Assembly: GCA_937967455.1 (NCBI GenBank)
Contig: CALCJK010000007.1
Location: forward strand, 1-64,000
Length of the DNA stretch: 64,000 nt
Origin: an uncultured bacterium
GTDB taxonomy: Bacteria > Bacteroidota > Ignavibacteria > UBA10030 > BY39
Direction of reading: 5' to 3'
The translations under genes were made by a program, and so were the position numbers. This document shows positions 1-9,389 of this stretch, piece by piece. Each line of letters begins with the position of its first letter. Positions within the stretch are counted from its first letter, which is position 1. The notes under the pieces were generated by a model, which did no database searches, had not been told where the DNA came from, and saw nothing but the letters and a program-made list of their open reading frames with translations.

Positions 1-1
1 C

Positions 2-2944
2 ACTGCTATTCCTGATAATAAGTATCGTTTCACTACCTGGAGTGGTACTGGTAGTGGTGCTTACAGTGGTTCTAACAATCCTGCTACTATCACAATGAAC
101 TCTCCTATTAGACAAATTGCAAACTTCACAAGAAATCCAGTGTTGATAACAATCAGTACCGAACCAGATGGTAGATCTTTTATATATAATGGTGTTACTT
201 ATACATCTTTACAGACTCGTTCAGTCGAACCTGGTTCACAGCATACAATTTCTGTACAATCGCCCCAACCTGATATTAACCCTGATAAACAATATATATG
301 GTGGTACTGGAGTGATGGTGGCTCACAAACACATAATATTTATCCTATTTCGGATACAAATTTCACAGCGTTTTTCAAGACGCAATATGCGATTACCATA
401 AATTCAACAAATCAAGCTGCTGGTAATGTTGAACCATCAGGCAGAAAATTTTATACAGCAGGAGATACTATACAACTAACAGCCCGAGCAAACAAAGGAT
501 ATATATTTACTGGTTGGAGTGGTTCAATCAATTCAACAGATAATCCAATTCAAATTGTTGTTGATAGCTCCAAGATAATATACGCAAACTTTGCTGAAGC
601 AGTAGATGTCACTTTCAGAACACAACCTGAAAGTTTAAATGTAACAATTGGTAATTTATCTTACAAAACACCAGTAAAACTTACATTCCTTAAAAATTCA
701 ACTCAGTATGTTACTACTACATCTCCACAATATGATATTACTAATAAAATAAAATATGAATGGTTATCCTGGAGTGATTCAGGCGAAATATCTCATGATA
801 TAACATTTATAAAAGATTCAACGATAACAGCATACTTTTTAACTTACCACCATTTATCCACCATTGCAAACCAGGGTGGGAATATCGACATTCAAAGCGG
901 ATGGTATCCAAAAGATACCAGCCTGTTGTTAACTGCCCTACCCGATTCAGGTTATTTATTCAATGAGTGGATTGGCACTGGCGAGGGTTCATATTCTGGT
1001 CCTCAAAATCCAATTACAATAACAATGAAAGCTCCAATTACACAAACAGCTACATTCAGTAAAATACTACCTCCACCAGTACTAACAGGAATTCCTGACA
1101 AAGCTATGAACGTACCGACAAATCCTAATTTAAGCTGGTATACATATCCTGGTGCAACTTATTATACTTTACAAGTTTCAACAGATTCTACTTTTGAAGA
1201 CACAAATAAAATAATCATTTCTACTCAAATTACAGATACTACATTCAAATTAAATAACTTAGCAAATCTTTATACATATTACTGGAGGGTAAGGGCTAGA
1301 GTTGGAATTGATATAACAACATATTCTCAAATCCAACGATTCACAACAATAAACGCAATTATCTTTGTGCAAACACCTCTTATGAACTGGGCATCTGGCT
1401 ATTCATATCAGATAAAATGGACATCAGAAAATTTAAGTGGAAATGTTAATATTGTACTATATATTGATACGACACAAAGAAGAATAATTTTAAAAGAGAA
1501 TCATGATAAAAACAGTTTGTTCAATTATGTTGTCCCTGATTCAATACTACAAAGTAAGCTTAAGGTAGATTTCTGTAAAATTAGAATCGAATCATCCTTA
1601 AATAACATAGTATTTGGTGAAAGTGGAAACTTTTCAATAGTTTCAGGAACTTTACCTAAAAATGTTAGATTGAGCACTTTGATACAATTCCCACAGGAAG
1701 CGTTAAGTTCAACTAATTATCGCTTGGTTAGTTTGCCAGGTATTGTAGATACAATCAAGATAGGCAATTTCATTAGCGGTAAACAAAAATTTGACTGGAG
1801 AATCTTTTATGATAATGGTAATATAGAGAATTTCCTTGAAGAACTATCAACAAATGCATATTTAAAAACGGGACAGGGGTATTGGTTTATTAAGAATGGT
1901 GATCTTGTAATTTCAGATTTTAATATGGAAATGCCAAAGCTTGATAGCACTGCAACATTTGAAATAAATCTAAATCCAGGCTGGAATATCATTGCAAATC
2001 CATTCGATAAGTCAATAACATGGGCATCAATTATAAATGCAAACAATCTCCCATTTTCTACACCACTTTATTCATATGAGAATTCATATAAAATTAGTTT
2101 AACACTTGAACCATTTAAAGGATATTATTTCTTCAACACGAATAATTTAGCTAAATTAAAAATTCCATATCCATTTGGTTGGATAGGTCAACAAAAATTA
2201 ACAAGCGATATAACTTTACAACTACAATTAATATACGAGACAAATGGTATTGTGGACTCAAATAATTATTTGGGAATTATGAATAATACATCTTATGAAA
2301 TTGATGAATTTGATTACTATAAACCTCCAATGTTTAAAGATCAACCATACCTATACTTTGAACGAGACAATATTAAATATCGTTATTTCGCTTCGGATTA
2401 CAGACCACAACTTGGTGAAGGTCAAAAATGGAGATTTACTATAACAAATCCACAAAAACAATCTGGCAAATTAATATTTAGAAATATCGAACAGATACCA
2501 GCAGAATACCAAGTTATTTTAGTAACTTTGGGTAAAAATAACTCAATTAATCTTAAAAATAATGAAGAATATATATTTAATTCGCTATCAGAAACAAATA
2601 TTTTTGAATTAATTATCGGTACAGAAACATACATTCAAAAAGAACTAAAAAAGCTTATACCTGAAAAATTTGAGATTTCACAAAATTATCCAAACCCGTT
2701 CAATAGTACTACAACAATTCAATTAAAATTACCAATTTCAGGTTATTTGGAAATTGAAATATATAATTCAATCGGTCAAAAAATTAATACATTAATCCAA
2801 AAACAACTTGATGCTGGCGCTTACACCTTCAATTGGACTGGTATTGACAACAACAATAATTCCGTCTCCACAGGTGTTTATTTTTACAGAGTCAAATTAG
2901 ATGGTATAATAAAAGAAACAAGAAAAATGATAATTATAAGATAG
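2..2944 (+). CDS. T9SS-sorted multidomain surface protein, 5' end outside window
   Basis: Secreted or surface-exposed protein of unknown function. The frame is open to the left edge; codons before the first ATG (base 95) read into a repeat unit homologous to one near residue 310 of the part starting there, so the true start lies upstream of the window. Visible parts, numbered from base 95: InlB/Flg_new-like bacterial repeats (about 1-325; recurring GYxFxxWSG and ATFSK-like ends), a fibronectin-III-like segment (about 330-425), a long beta-rich region, and a T9SS type A sorting domain over the last 90 residues (NYPNPFN, then GVYFYRVKLDG and a basic end). T9SS export and C-terminal cleavage are inferred from that domain. 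The next gene follows after 8 bases. Function unknown. Confidence 0.85.
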   Translation, partial: TAIPDNKYRFTTWSGTGSGAYSGSNNPATITMNSPIRQIANFTRNPVLITISTEPDGRSFIYNGVTYTSLQTRSVEPGSQHTISVQSPQPDINPDKQYIWWYWSDGGSQTHNIYPISDTNFTAFFKTQYAITINSTNQAAGNVEPSGRKFYTAGDTIQLTARANKGYIFTGWSGSINSTDNPIQIVVDSSKIIYANFAEAVDVTFRTQPESLNVTIGNLSYKTPVKLTFLKNSTQYVTTTSPQYDITNKIKYEWLSWSDSGEISHDITFIKDSTITAYFLTYHHLSTIANQGGNIDIQSGWYPKDTSLLLTALPDSGYLFNEWIGTGEGSYSGPQNPITITMKAPITQTATFSKILPPPVLTGIPDKAMNVPTNPNLSWYTYPGATYYTLQVSTDSTFEDTNKIIISTQITDTTFKLNNLANLYTYYWRVRARVGIDITTYSQIQRFTTINAIIFVQTPLMNWASGYSYQIKWTSENLSGNVNIVLYIDTTQRRIILKENHDKNSLFNYVVPDSILQSKLKVDFCKIRIESSLNNIVFGESGNFSIVSGTLPKNVRLSTLIQFPQEALSSTNYRLVSLPGIVDTIKIGNFISGKQKFDWRIFYDNGNIENFLEELSTNAYLKTGQGYWFIKNGDLVISDFNMEMPKLDSTATFEINLNPGWNIIANPFDKSITWASIINANNLPFSTPLYSYENSYKISLTLEPFKGYYFFNTNNLAKLKIPYPFGWIGQQKLTSDITLQLQLIYETNGIVDSNNYLGIMNNTSYEIDEFDYYKPPMFKDQPYLYFERDNIKYRYFASDYRPQLGEGQKWRFTITNPQKQSGKLIFRNIEQIPAEYQVILVTLGKNNSINLKNNEEYIFNSLSETNIFELIIGTETYIQKELKKLIPEKFEISQNYPNPFNSTTTIQLKLPISGYLEIEIYNSIGQKINTLIQKQLDAGAYTFNWTGIDNNNNSVSTGVYFYRVKLDGIIKETRKMIIIR

Positions 2945-2952
2945 GTGCTATT

Positions 2953-3477
2953 ATGATATTCAAATATATTACAAAAAAGTATAAATGCTTAAAAAACATC
3001 TTTATATTTATTCTTCTAAACGTTTTCCTTTTCGAACCGATACTTGCTCAAGTTACTGCTGAGGATGTTTTAGTACAAAATGTAAAATGGGTTATAAAAA
3101 GTGATGTAATTATTATTAATTATGATTTAGTAGGTTCCTTAAAAACACAGTATGAAATCAAAGTCGTGATGAAAAAACAAGATGATCCTATTTTTGAATT
3201 TACTCCCCGAGCAGTAGAAGGGGATATAGGAGTAGGTAACTTTGCTGGTATAAAAAAAGAAATTACATGGTATTATAGAAGAGATATACCGCAAGGTATA
3301 ACATCAGACGAAAAATATTACTTTGTGATCAATGTAAAAGAAATAAAAAGTTCTAAATCATGGATTTATTACATAGTGGGTGGTATTCTGGCAACTGGTG
3401 CAATTATATTATTATTAAGTGATAAATCGAAAGATCAGGGGCAGAAAGAATTGCCATATCCACCTGGCAGACCATAA
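2953..3477 (+). CDS. Small exported protein with C-terminal membrane segment
   Basis: I do not recognise a named family. It is 174 residues: a basic start and hydrophobic signal segment (about 14-33, ending ILAQ), a roughly 90-residue extracytoplasmic domain rich in alternating hydrophobic residues, one strong transmembrane helix (about 136-156, WIYYIVGGILATGAIILLL) and a short tail ending in a proline-rich PYPPGRP. This suggests a periplasmic domain tethered by its C-terminal helix. It starts 8 bases after the T9SS cargo gene, with AGG about 7 bases before the ATG, so the two are probably co-transcribed. A role as an accessory or anchor of the upstream protein is only a guess from position. 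Confidence 0.7.
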   Translation: MIFKYITKKYKCLKNIFIFILLNVFLFEPILAQVTAEDVLVQNVKWVIKSDVIIINYDLVGSLKTQYEIKVVMKKQDDPIFEFTPRAVEGDIGVGNFAGIKKEITWYYRRDIPQGITSDEKYYFVINVKEIKSSKSWIYYIVGGILATGAIILLLSDKSKDQGQKELPYPPGRP

Positions 3478-3495
3478 CATAATAAGGTAATCAAC

Positions 3496-4479
3496 ATGAA
3501 TTTTTCAAGAGATGTCTTAAAAATAAACGCACAAGAAGAAATATCAAAAATTACAAATGCAATCAAAACTCAGGTAATTTCTGAGCTACATAGAAAAGGT
3601 GCGGTATTAGGACTTTCAGGTGGGATTGATAGCTCAGTTTGTGCAGCACTTTGCGTTCAAGCACTTGGTTCAGAAAACGTTTTTGCAATCTTAATGCCTG
3701 AAAAAGATTCTTCACAGGAAAGTATCGAACTTGGTAAATTAGTAGCCAATTCTTTAAATATCAAATATGAAATTTTTGATATTACCAATTTATTAGAAGC
3801 TAGTGGTTGTTATAAAAACCAGATCGAAGCAATCAGAGAAATTATCCCAGAATATGGTGAAAACTGGAAATGTAAGGTTGTCTTACCTTCTATTCTTGAC
3901 AAAGATAGATTAAACATATTTCAGTTAACTGTTCAATCTCCTGAAGGTAAAACACAAACAAAGCGGTTTACAGCAACAAGTTATCTCAAACTTATCGCAG
4001 CAACAAACTGGAAACAAAGAGTTAGAAAATGCATAGAATACTATCATGCAGATCGATTATATTATGCAGTATGTGGAACACCAAACAGATTAGAATATGA
4101 TCAGGGGTTTTTTGTAAAAAATGGGGATGGAAGTGCAGATTTTAAACCAATAGCACACTTATATAAATCTCAAGTTTATATGTTAGCAAAAGCTTTGGGT
4201 TTACCTGAAGAAATTATCAATCGTCCCCCTACGACTGATACATTCTCACTTTCACAAACACAGGAAGAATTCTTTTTTTCAGTATCCTACGAAATAATGG
4301 ATTTATGTCTATATGCATATAATCACAATATAGAACCTAAACAAGTTGCCCATGAAATTAACTTAACTGAGGAACAATTGAAAAGAATTTATAAAGACAT
4401 TGAATCAAAAAGGAAAGCCACTAGGTACTTACATATGAGACCATTATTAGTAGAAGAAATTTTAAATCAAAACTTATAA
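3496..4479 (+). CDS. nadE: NAD synthase-like ATP-pyrophosphatase (NadE family, divergent)
   Basis: NadE-type enzymes adenylate a carboxylate and amidate it with ammonia; the classic product is NAD+ from nicotinate adenine dinucleotide. The N-type PP-loop SGGIDSS is at 41-47, and GTPNRLE plus KNGDGSADF near 194-215 match the family core. No glutaminase or nitrilase domain is present, so ammonia must come from elsewhere. Two oddities: an extra segment of about 50 residues (about 115-170) before the helix NWKQRVRKCIEYY, and a C-terminal loop reading PPTTDTFSLSQTQEEF instead of the usual SDE-type loop. It begins a three-gene run with an asparagine-synthase-like gene 5 bases on and an ACP gene. 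It may be the only NAD synthase or a paralogue that amidates another acid; the context favours the latter. Confidence 0.75.
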   Translation: MNFSRDVLKINAQEEISKITNAIKTQVISELHRKGAVLGLSGGIDSSVCAALCVQALGSENVFAILMPEKDSSQESIELGKLVANSLNIKYEIFDITNLLEASGCYKNQIEAIREIIPEYGENWKCKVVLPSILDKDRLNIFQLTVQSPEGKTQTKRFTATSYLKLIAATNWKQRVRKCIEYYHADRLYYAVCGTPNRLEYDQGFFVKNGDGSADFKPIAHLYKSQVYMLAKALGLPEEIINRPPTTDTFSLSQTQEEFFFSVSYEIMDLCLYAYNHNIEPKQVAHEINLTEEQLKRIYKDIESKRKATRYLHMRPLLVEEILNQNL

Positions 4480-4484
4480 TAAAT

Positions 4485-6497
4485 ATGTGTGGAATTGCAG
4501 GAAAAATTAATTTTTCTTATGATGCTGAGCCCTCTTCTATCGATTTATTAAAAAATATGGTGAGTGCACTTAAACATCGAGGTCCTGATGAATTTGGTTA
4601 TTATAGAGATAAAAATGCAGGATTAGTTCATGCTCGACTCTCGATTGTTGATATTACCAGTGGTCAACAACCTATGGCGAATGAACAAAATACACTTTGG
4701 ATTGTTTTCAACGGAGAAATATTTAACTACTTAGAACTCAGGAAAATTTTAGAAAATCACAATCATAAATTTAAAACCAAGTCAGATACAGAAGTAATTA
4801 TTCATGCTTATGAACAATGGGGACTAGAATGTTTTACAAAATTCAACGGTCAATGGGCAATTGCAATATGGGATAATAGAAATAAACAGCTAATCCTGTC
4901 GCGAGACCATGTTGGAATTCTTCCATTATACATCAAGGAAGAAAATAATAAGATATGGTTTGCAAGCGAGGTTAAAGCAATTTTCACTGATCCTGAAGTC
5001 AAAAGAGAAATAAATATTATTTCATTACAACAAATATTTACATTCTGGACAACAGTTACCCCAAGCACAATTTTTTCAGGAATATATGAAGTTAAGCCAG
5101 GTACAACTGTAGTTTATTCGATTGAGGGGAAGAGACACGAATATAAACACTGGCAATTATCATTTACAAACGATAAAGAGCTAAAAAATAAATTTTCATT
5201 TAAAGATTCGGTAAAGGAATTCGAGCATAGGTTACTTGAAGCAACTAAACTTAGAATGTTGAGAGCAGACGTTCCAGTAGGAAGTTACTTATCTGGCGGT
5301 TTGGATAGTTCAGTTGTTGCGTGGTTAGGGCGCCAAACAAAATCTGGAACTTTTCAAACATTTTCAATTAGATTTGAAGACCTACAATTTGATGAAACCA
5401 AATATCAAAAAATGTTAGTATCTGCATTAAACAGCACTCATGAAGAAATTTTGGTAACAAAACAGGATATAAGACAAGTTTTCCAGGATGTAATATACCA
5501 TACAGAAAAACCCATTTTAAGAGCAGCTCCAGCACCTTTGTTTATTCTATCTAAACTGGTGCACGATTCTGGTTTCAAAGCAGTAACTACTGGTGAGGGT
5601 GCCGACGAATTTCTTCTAGGATACGACATCTTCAGGCTTACAAAAATACGCCAGTTTATGGCAAATCAACCCGAGTCTAAAATAAGACCGCTTTTATTGC
5701 TACGCCTTTACCCATATCTCTCAGATTCATTATTTAAAGTGAAAGGAGTATCATTTGAGTTCTGGAAAAAGAATTTCACAGAATTAAATCGAATCGATTA
5801 CTCACACATTTTAAGGTGGGAAACAACATCTAAATTGGCAAACTTTTTCTCAGACTCAATTCAATCACAATTACATAACGATGTGATAGAATTCGTTCAG
5901 GACATTTTGCCAGAAAATTTTCTCAATTTAGATCCTGTTATTAGAGCTCAGTTTTTAGAAATCATTATATTATTTTCTGGTTACATTATTTCATCGCAAG
6001 GAGATCGAATGCTCATGTCGCATTCTGTGGAAGGTAGATTCCCATTTCTTGATATTGATGTCATCAATTTTTTAAATAAATTACCAATTGATCATAAACT
6101 TGTGGGATTAAATGAAAAGATAATATTAAAAAATATTGCAAGAGGTAAAATCCCTGATGAGATAATAAAGAGAAAAAAACAACCATACCGAGCCCCCGAT
6201 GCAGCAAGTTTTTTATTAGGTGATCACGAGGATTATGTTACTGAAATGCTTTCAGAAAAAAATTTGAAAAATTTTGGTATATTTGATCCTAAAAAAGTCA
6301 GTTTGCTGTATAATAAATGTTTAAGCAAATTTTCCCAAAATCCAGATGGATCACAAATCAGTAATGTCGAAAATATGAGCTTTATCGGAATTTTATCAAC
6401 ACAATTATTATATAAACAATTTATATTAACCAATCCAAAAACTGATAACAATATTTTATTTAAAACAAAAATAGATTTGGTAAAAGACTATGAATAA
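4485..6497 (+). CDS. asnB: Asparagine synthase (glutamine-hydrolysing)-like amidotransferase
   Basis: Transfers ammonia from glutamine to an adenylated carboxylate. Cys2 (MCGIAGK) is the class II glutaminase nucleophile once the initiator Met is removed; RLSIVD, GQQPM and NGEIFNY are glutaminase-domain signatures (about 1-190). The synthetase domain carries the PP-loop SGGLDSS near 270 and GEGADEFLLGYD near 375. At 670 residues it is longer than E. coli AsnB (554) and in the size range of AsnB-like amidotransferases found in polysaccharide and exosortase-type gene clusters. It lies 5 bases after the NadE-like gene, and its last 8 bases overlap the ACP gene, so coupled translation is likely. 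Free asparagine synthesis cannot be excluded, but the ACP and nearby ligase suggest a specialised amide-forming role. Confidence 0.85.
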   Translation: MCGIAGKINFSYDAEPSSIDLLKNMVSALKHRGPDEFGYYRDKNAGLVHARLSIVDITSGQQPMANEQNTLWIVFNGEIFNYLELRKILENHNHKFKTKSDTEVIIHAYEQWGLECFTKFNGQWAIAIWDNRNKQLILSRDHVGILPLYIKEENNKIWFASEVKAIFTDPEVKREINIISLQQIFTFWTTVTPSTIFSGIYEVKPGTTVVYSIEGKRHEYKHWQLSFTNDKELKNKFSFKDSVKEFEHRLLEATKLRMLRADVPVGSYLSGGLDSSVVAWLGRQTKSGTFQTFSIRFEDLQFDETKYQKMLVSALNSTHEEILVTKQDIRQVFQDVIYHTEKPILRAAPAPLFILSKLVHDSGFKAVTTGEGADEFLLGYDIFRLTKIRQFMANQPESKIRPLLLLRLYPYLSDSLFKVKGVSFEFWKKNFTELNRIDYSHILRWETTSKLANFFSDSIQSQLHNDVIEFVQDILPENFLNLDPVIRAQFLEIIILFSGYIISSQGDRMLMSHSVEGRFPFLDIDVINFLNKLPIDHKLVGLNEKIILKNIARGKIPDEIIKRKKQPYRAPDAASFLLGDHEDYVTEMLSEKNLKNFGIFDPKKVSLLYNKCLSKFSQNPDGSQISNVENMSFIGILSTQLLYKQFILTNPKTDNNILFKTKIDLVKDYE

Positions 6498-6750
6498 AGA
6501 AGAAATCGCTATCACTATTGCCAATTATATTAAGAAAAATTTTTTATTCGACGAGAAAAAGGACATTGATCATAATATATCTTTGTATCAAAGTGGAATA
6601 ATTGATTCTATGGGAACTATAGAATTAGTATCATTTTTAGAAAACACTTACAAAATTCGCTTTGATGATGATGAACTCATCGCTGAAAATTTTGATTCTT
6701 TAAATGCTATATCAAATTTCCTTTATAATAAACTACAAAAAATCACATAG
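6490..6750 (+). CDS. Acyl carrier protein-like
   Basis: An 86-residue carrier protein. Ser40 in IIDSMGTIEL is the expected phosphopantetheine attachment site, where the housekeeping ACP has DSL; helix 2 and the later acidic segment (FDDDELIAENFDSLNAI) fit the four-helix fold. The DSM motif and family resemblance point to a dedicated carrier for an activated amino or hydroxy acid rather than the fatty-acid ACP. It overlaps the amidotransferase gene by 8 bases at its start. Its 3' end overlaps the convergent AMP-ligase gene by 8 bases, with no terminator between them. Loading by that ligase is inferred. Confidence 0.85.
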   Translation: MNKEEIAITIANYIKKNFLFDEKKDIDHNISLYQSGIIDSMGTIELVSFLENTYKIRFDDDELIAENFDSLNAISNFLYNKLQKIT

Positions 6751-8269
6751 CTTTATTAGATTTCAAAAATATTTCTTTTAATTTTATCCGATCTGGTTTA
6801 CCTGTAGTGGTTTCAGGAATTCTATCAACAACCCAAATTTTACCTGGAACCATATAAGGTGGCATAACTTCCTTACAATACGCTAACAACTTACTTTCAG
6901 AAAAATCCTCACTTCTATTTGGAACTACTGCAATAACTATCATATCTTCAACTCCTTCACCGGGCACTGTAAACACAACTGCATGCGATACTTGATTTGA
7001 TTGAAAAATATATGTTTCTACTTCCTCTGGACTAATTCTAAAGCCGCTTATTTTAAACATTTGATCTTTTCTACCGATGTAGTATAAATCCCCATCTTCA
7101 TCGTATTTGACATAATCACCTGAAAATACAACTCTTTCAGTATAATTTCCATCATATTTAGGAATTGATATGGTCTTAAATCTCTCCTCAGTGCTCTTTG
7201 TATCCCTCCAGTATCCAAGCGAAACACATGCACCTCTGTGAACCAATTCTCCAACTTCTCCTGGCTTACAGAATTCACCTTTTTCGTTTATAACCATAAT
7301 CTCAACATTAGGGATTGCTTGACCTATAGAGTTAGGTTTATTATCAACTTTTTCAGGATCAAGGTAAGTTGAGCGAAATGCTTCTGTTAAACCATACATT
7401 AAATATATTTTAAGATTTGGATGGACCTGTCTGAACAATCTTGTGATATGTTCCGGCATCCGTCCACCTGAATTAGTGATATAACGTAGACTCGGAAAAC
7501 TTTTTTTAACAAATGGAGAACGTTCCTGTGCGAGTTGTTGCCACAATAAAGGAACACCAGCTATTCCTGTTACATTTTCTCTTAACAGTGTATTACATAT
7601 ATCTGCAGGGAACATAGAATTTTGTATGACAATCTTTGCTCCAACTAAAATTGTAGTAAGCAATTGATTTAAGCCATAATCAAAGCTAAAAGGTAGTAAA
7701 CTGATGATGATGTCATCTTTCGTTAATTTTAAATAATCTGCAACTATAGTCGCACCTGAAACAAGGTTGGTATGACTTAACATTACACCTTTTGGCATTC
7801 CAGTAGAGCCAGAGGTATAAATTATCAATGCTAAATCACTTCCAATTACATTTATTTTGTTTGAAAATTCAGCTTCAAATTTTCCCTTATCTATGTTAAA
7901 TATTTTCCGTTCATCAAAATTTATAGAACCCGAATTTCTTAAAGCGATTTCGTTAGTAATCAATAAGGATGCTTGAGAATGTTCAAGAATATATTCCACC
8001 TGATTTTTCTTTAATACTTCATTTATAATCACTGCAACCCCACCATTTAACCAAACACCAAACAGAGAAGCTATCATATCAATTGATTTCTTCATATAGA
8101 TAGCTACTCTATCACCTTTTTCAATACCATAAGATTTTAATATATACCGATATAAAAATATCTTGGATTTTAGAGTTTGAAAATCAAACCTGAGATTTCC
8201 ATCAACAATAATCTCTTTTGAACCTGGAATTGATGAGTTATATATAAAATCACATAATGTATATATCAT
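6743..8269 (-). CDS. AMP-forming acyl/aminoacyl ligase (ANL superfamily)
   Basis: Activates a carboxylate as acyl-AMP and passes it to CoA or a carrier-protein thiol. Motifs: YTSGSTGMPKGVMLSH (about 149-164), a YGLTEA-type A5 motif, a GDYVKYDEDGDLYYIGRKDQMFKISGFR-type hinge block, and a C-terminal TGKPDR with the catalytic Lys. I chose the ATG at 8269, not an upstream in-frame codon at 8302, because AGGAG (8276-8280) sits 6 bases before it and the longer form overlaps the preceding gene. That gives 508 residues, usual for the family. It is 13 bases downstream of the GNAT-like gene and meets the ACP gene tail to tail. The substrate cannot be read from the sequence; the closest analogues I know are exosortase-associated ligases and stand-alone NRPS A-domains. 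Confidence 0.87.
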   Translation of the reverse strand: MIYTLCDFIYNSSIPGSKEIIVDGNLRFDFQTLKSKIFLYRYILKSYGIEKGDRVAIYMKKSIDMIASLFGVWLNGGVAVIINEVLKKNQVEYILEHSQASLLITNEIALRNSGSINFDERKIFNIDKGKFEAEFSNKINVIGSDLALIIYTSGSTGMPKGVMLSHTNLVSGATIVADYLKLTKDDIIISLLPFSFDYGLNQLLTTILVGAKIVIQNSMFPADICNTLLRENVTGIAGVPLLWQQLAQERSPFVKKSFPSLRYITNSGGRMPEHITRLFRQVHPNLKIYLMYGLTEAFRSTYLDPEKVDNKPNSIGQAIPNVEIMVINEKGEFCKPGEVGELVHRGACVSLGYWRDTKSTEERFKTISIPKYDGNYTERVVFSGDYVKYDEDGDLYYIGRKDQMFKISGFRISPEEVETYIFQSNQVSHAVVFTVPGEGVEDMIVIAVVPNRSEDFSESKLLAYCKEVMPPYMVPGKIWVVDRIPETTTGKPDRIKLKEIFLKSNKAM

Positions 8270-8275
8270 TTTTAT

Positions 8276-8280
8276 CTCCT
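8276..8280 (-). promoter_or_regulatory. Shine-Dalgarno site fixing the AMP-ligase start
   Basis: On the minus strand AAAAAGGAGATAAA precedes the ATG at 8269. AGGAG lies 6 bases from the start codon, and no comparable site precedes the upstream in-frame start. It moves the start 33 bases inward and removes the apparent overlap with the GNAT-like gene. Confidence 0.75.
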
Positions 8281-8282
8281 TT

Positions 8283-9389
8283 TTAGAAAAACCATAGATC
8301 ACCTTCTAAGCGAGTGAAAAAAGCATTATTTGAATTTAATGCGTTTATAATATCTTTCCTCTTTGAATGAACCAGCATCCAGTTTCTTCCTGGCATAAAA
8401 AGACATTTTCTATCAAAGAAATTTTTCATAAATTGAGGATCTAATCTTCCAATCAATTCTACCGAACCATTTTTAAATGCGTGATAAAAAAGTGCATCTA
8501 ATACAGCTCCTATTGTATGATCATTGGCAACAATCTGCAAAACTTGACTTGAACCTTTCTTGTTTAGATTATACAAAAACCACCCCATTATATCACCAGA
8601 ATTGTTTTTCACAATAATTTTTTGAAATTCTCCAAATCTTTTTTCATTTTTAAGTCTGTTGAACAACCATCCCAATGATTTAGAATCATAAACTGGTTTT
8701 AACGATTTGTTTGCAAAAAATCTATCCATATTCATTATATAATCATCTATTTCCATATCATTAAATTCAAAATTCTTTTCCTCATATTTTTGAGAAAAAA
8801 TTGGCATTCCTTTTAGCATATTATCAGCAACATTAATAATCGGTGAAAATAATTTTGAATTATAAAGATTTGTTTTTAACATTGTGAATAAAAAGCTAAT
8901 AGGTTTCAACGGTTTACGCCAATAAATACTATGTAAATAAATTGTAGCACCACCTAATCTTTCCCATAGTGGTTTACCAATATCCACAGCCATATCGGTA
9001 ATTGAGAATTCCTGTGGTCCGGAAAAAAATTCTTTAAATAGTTGTAAACTTGCTAAAGGTACCTGATCCACCATAAGATGTTGTGCTACGCCTACAAGTA
9101 TTTCTTTACCCTCAAAATTAAACTTTCTTGGAACTACACCTAAAAATCCTTTAATCCTACCATTTGATTCCTCATAAACTAATGAGCTTATCTCTTCATT
9201 AAACCAGGGGTTATTAAAACATACTTCTTTAAAAATTTCATACTGCAATTCACGAGACAATTCTTTACTTCTAACAAATGATTTTATATTAAGATCTATA
9301 ACCTGTTCAATATCTTCTATTTTAAATTTTCGTATTCTACCCACAATATTTATTTTTAATAATTTAACATATTCTGGGTAATTGTTCAC
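8283..9389 (-). CDS. GNAT-like N-acyltransferase
   Basis: A 368-residue protein resembling GNAT/FemAB-like acyltransferases. The N-terminal half (IRKFKIEDIEQVIDL..., then GRIKGFLGVVPRKF) fits the first strands and helices of a GNAT fold; a second GNAT-like part follows around 240-300 (KIIVKNNSGDIMGWFLY). A duplicated GNAT architecture is therefore plausible. The assigned start is a GTG at 9389 that overlaps hypE by 26 bases. A second GTG at 9344 would remove the overlap; neither has a convincing Shine-Dalgarno site. It follows hypE and precedes the AMP-ligase by 13 bases in the same direction. Acceptance of acyl groups from the nearby ACP is inferred. The annotation is at fold level only. Confidence 0.6.
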   Translation of the reverse strand: MNNYPEYVKLLKINIVGRIRKFKIEDIEQVIDLNIKSFVRSKELSRELQYEIFKEVCFNNPWFNEEISSLVYEESNGRIKGFLGVVPRKFNFEGKEILVGVAQHLMVDQVPLASLQLFKEFFSGPQEFSITDMAVDIGKPLWERLGGATIYLHSIYWRKPLKPISFLFTMLKTNLYNSKLFSPIINVADNMLKGMPIFSQKYEEKNFEFNDMEIDDYIMNMDRFFANKSLKPVYDSKSLGWLFNRLKNEKRFGEFQKIIVKNNSGDIMGWFLYNLNKKGSSQVLQIVANDHTIGAVLDALFYHAFKNGSVELIGRLDPQFMKNFFDRKCLFMPGRNWMLVHSKRKDIINALNSNNAFFTRLEGDLWFF

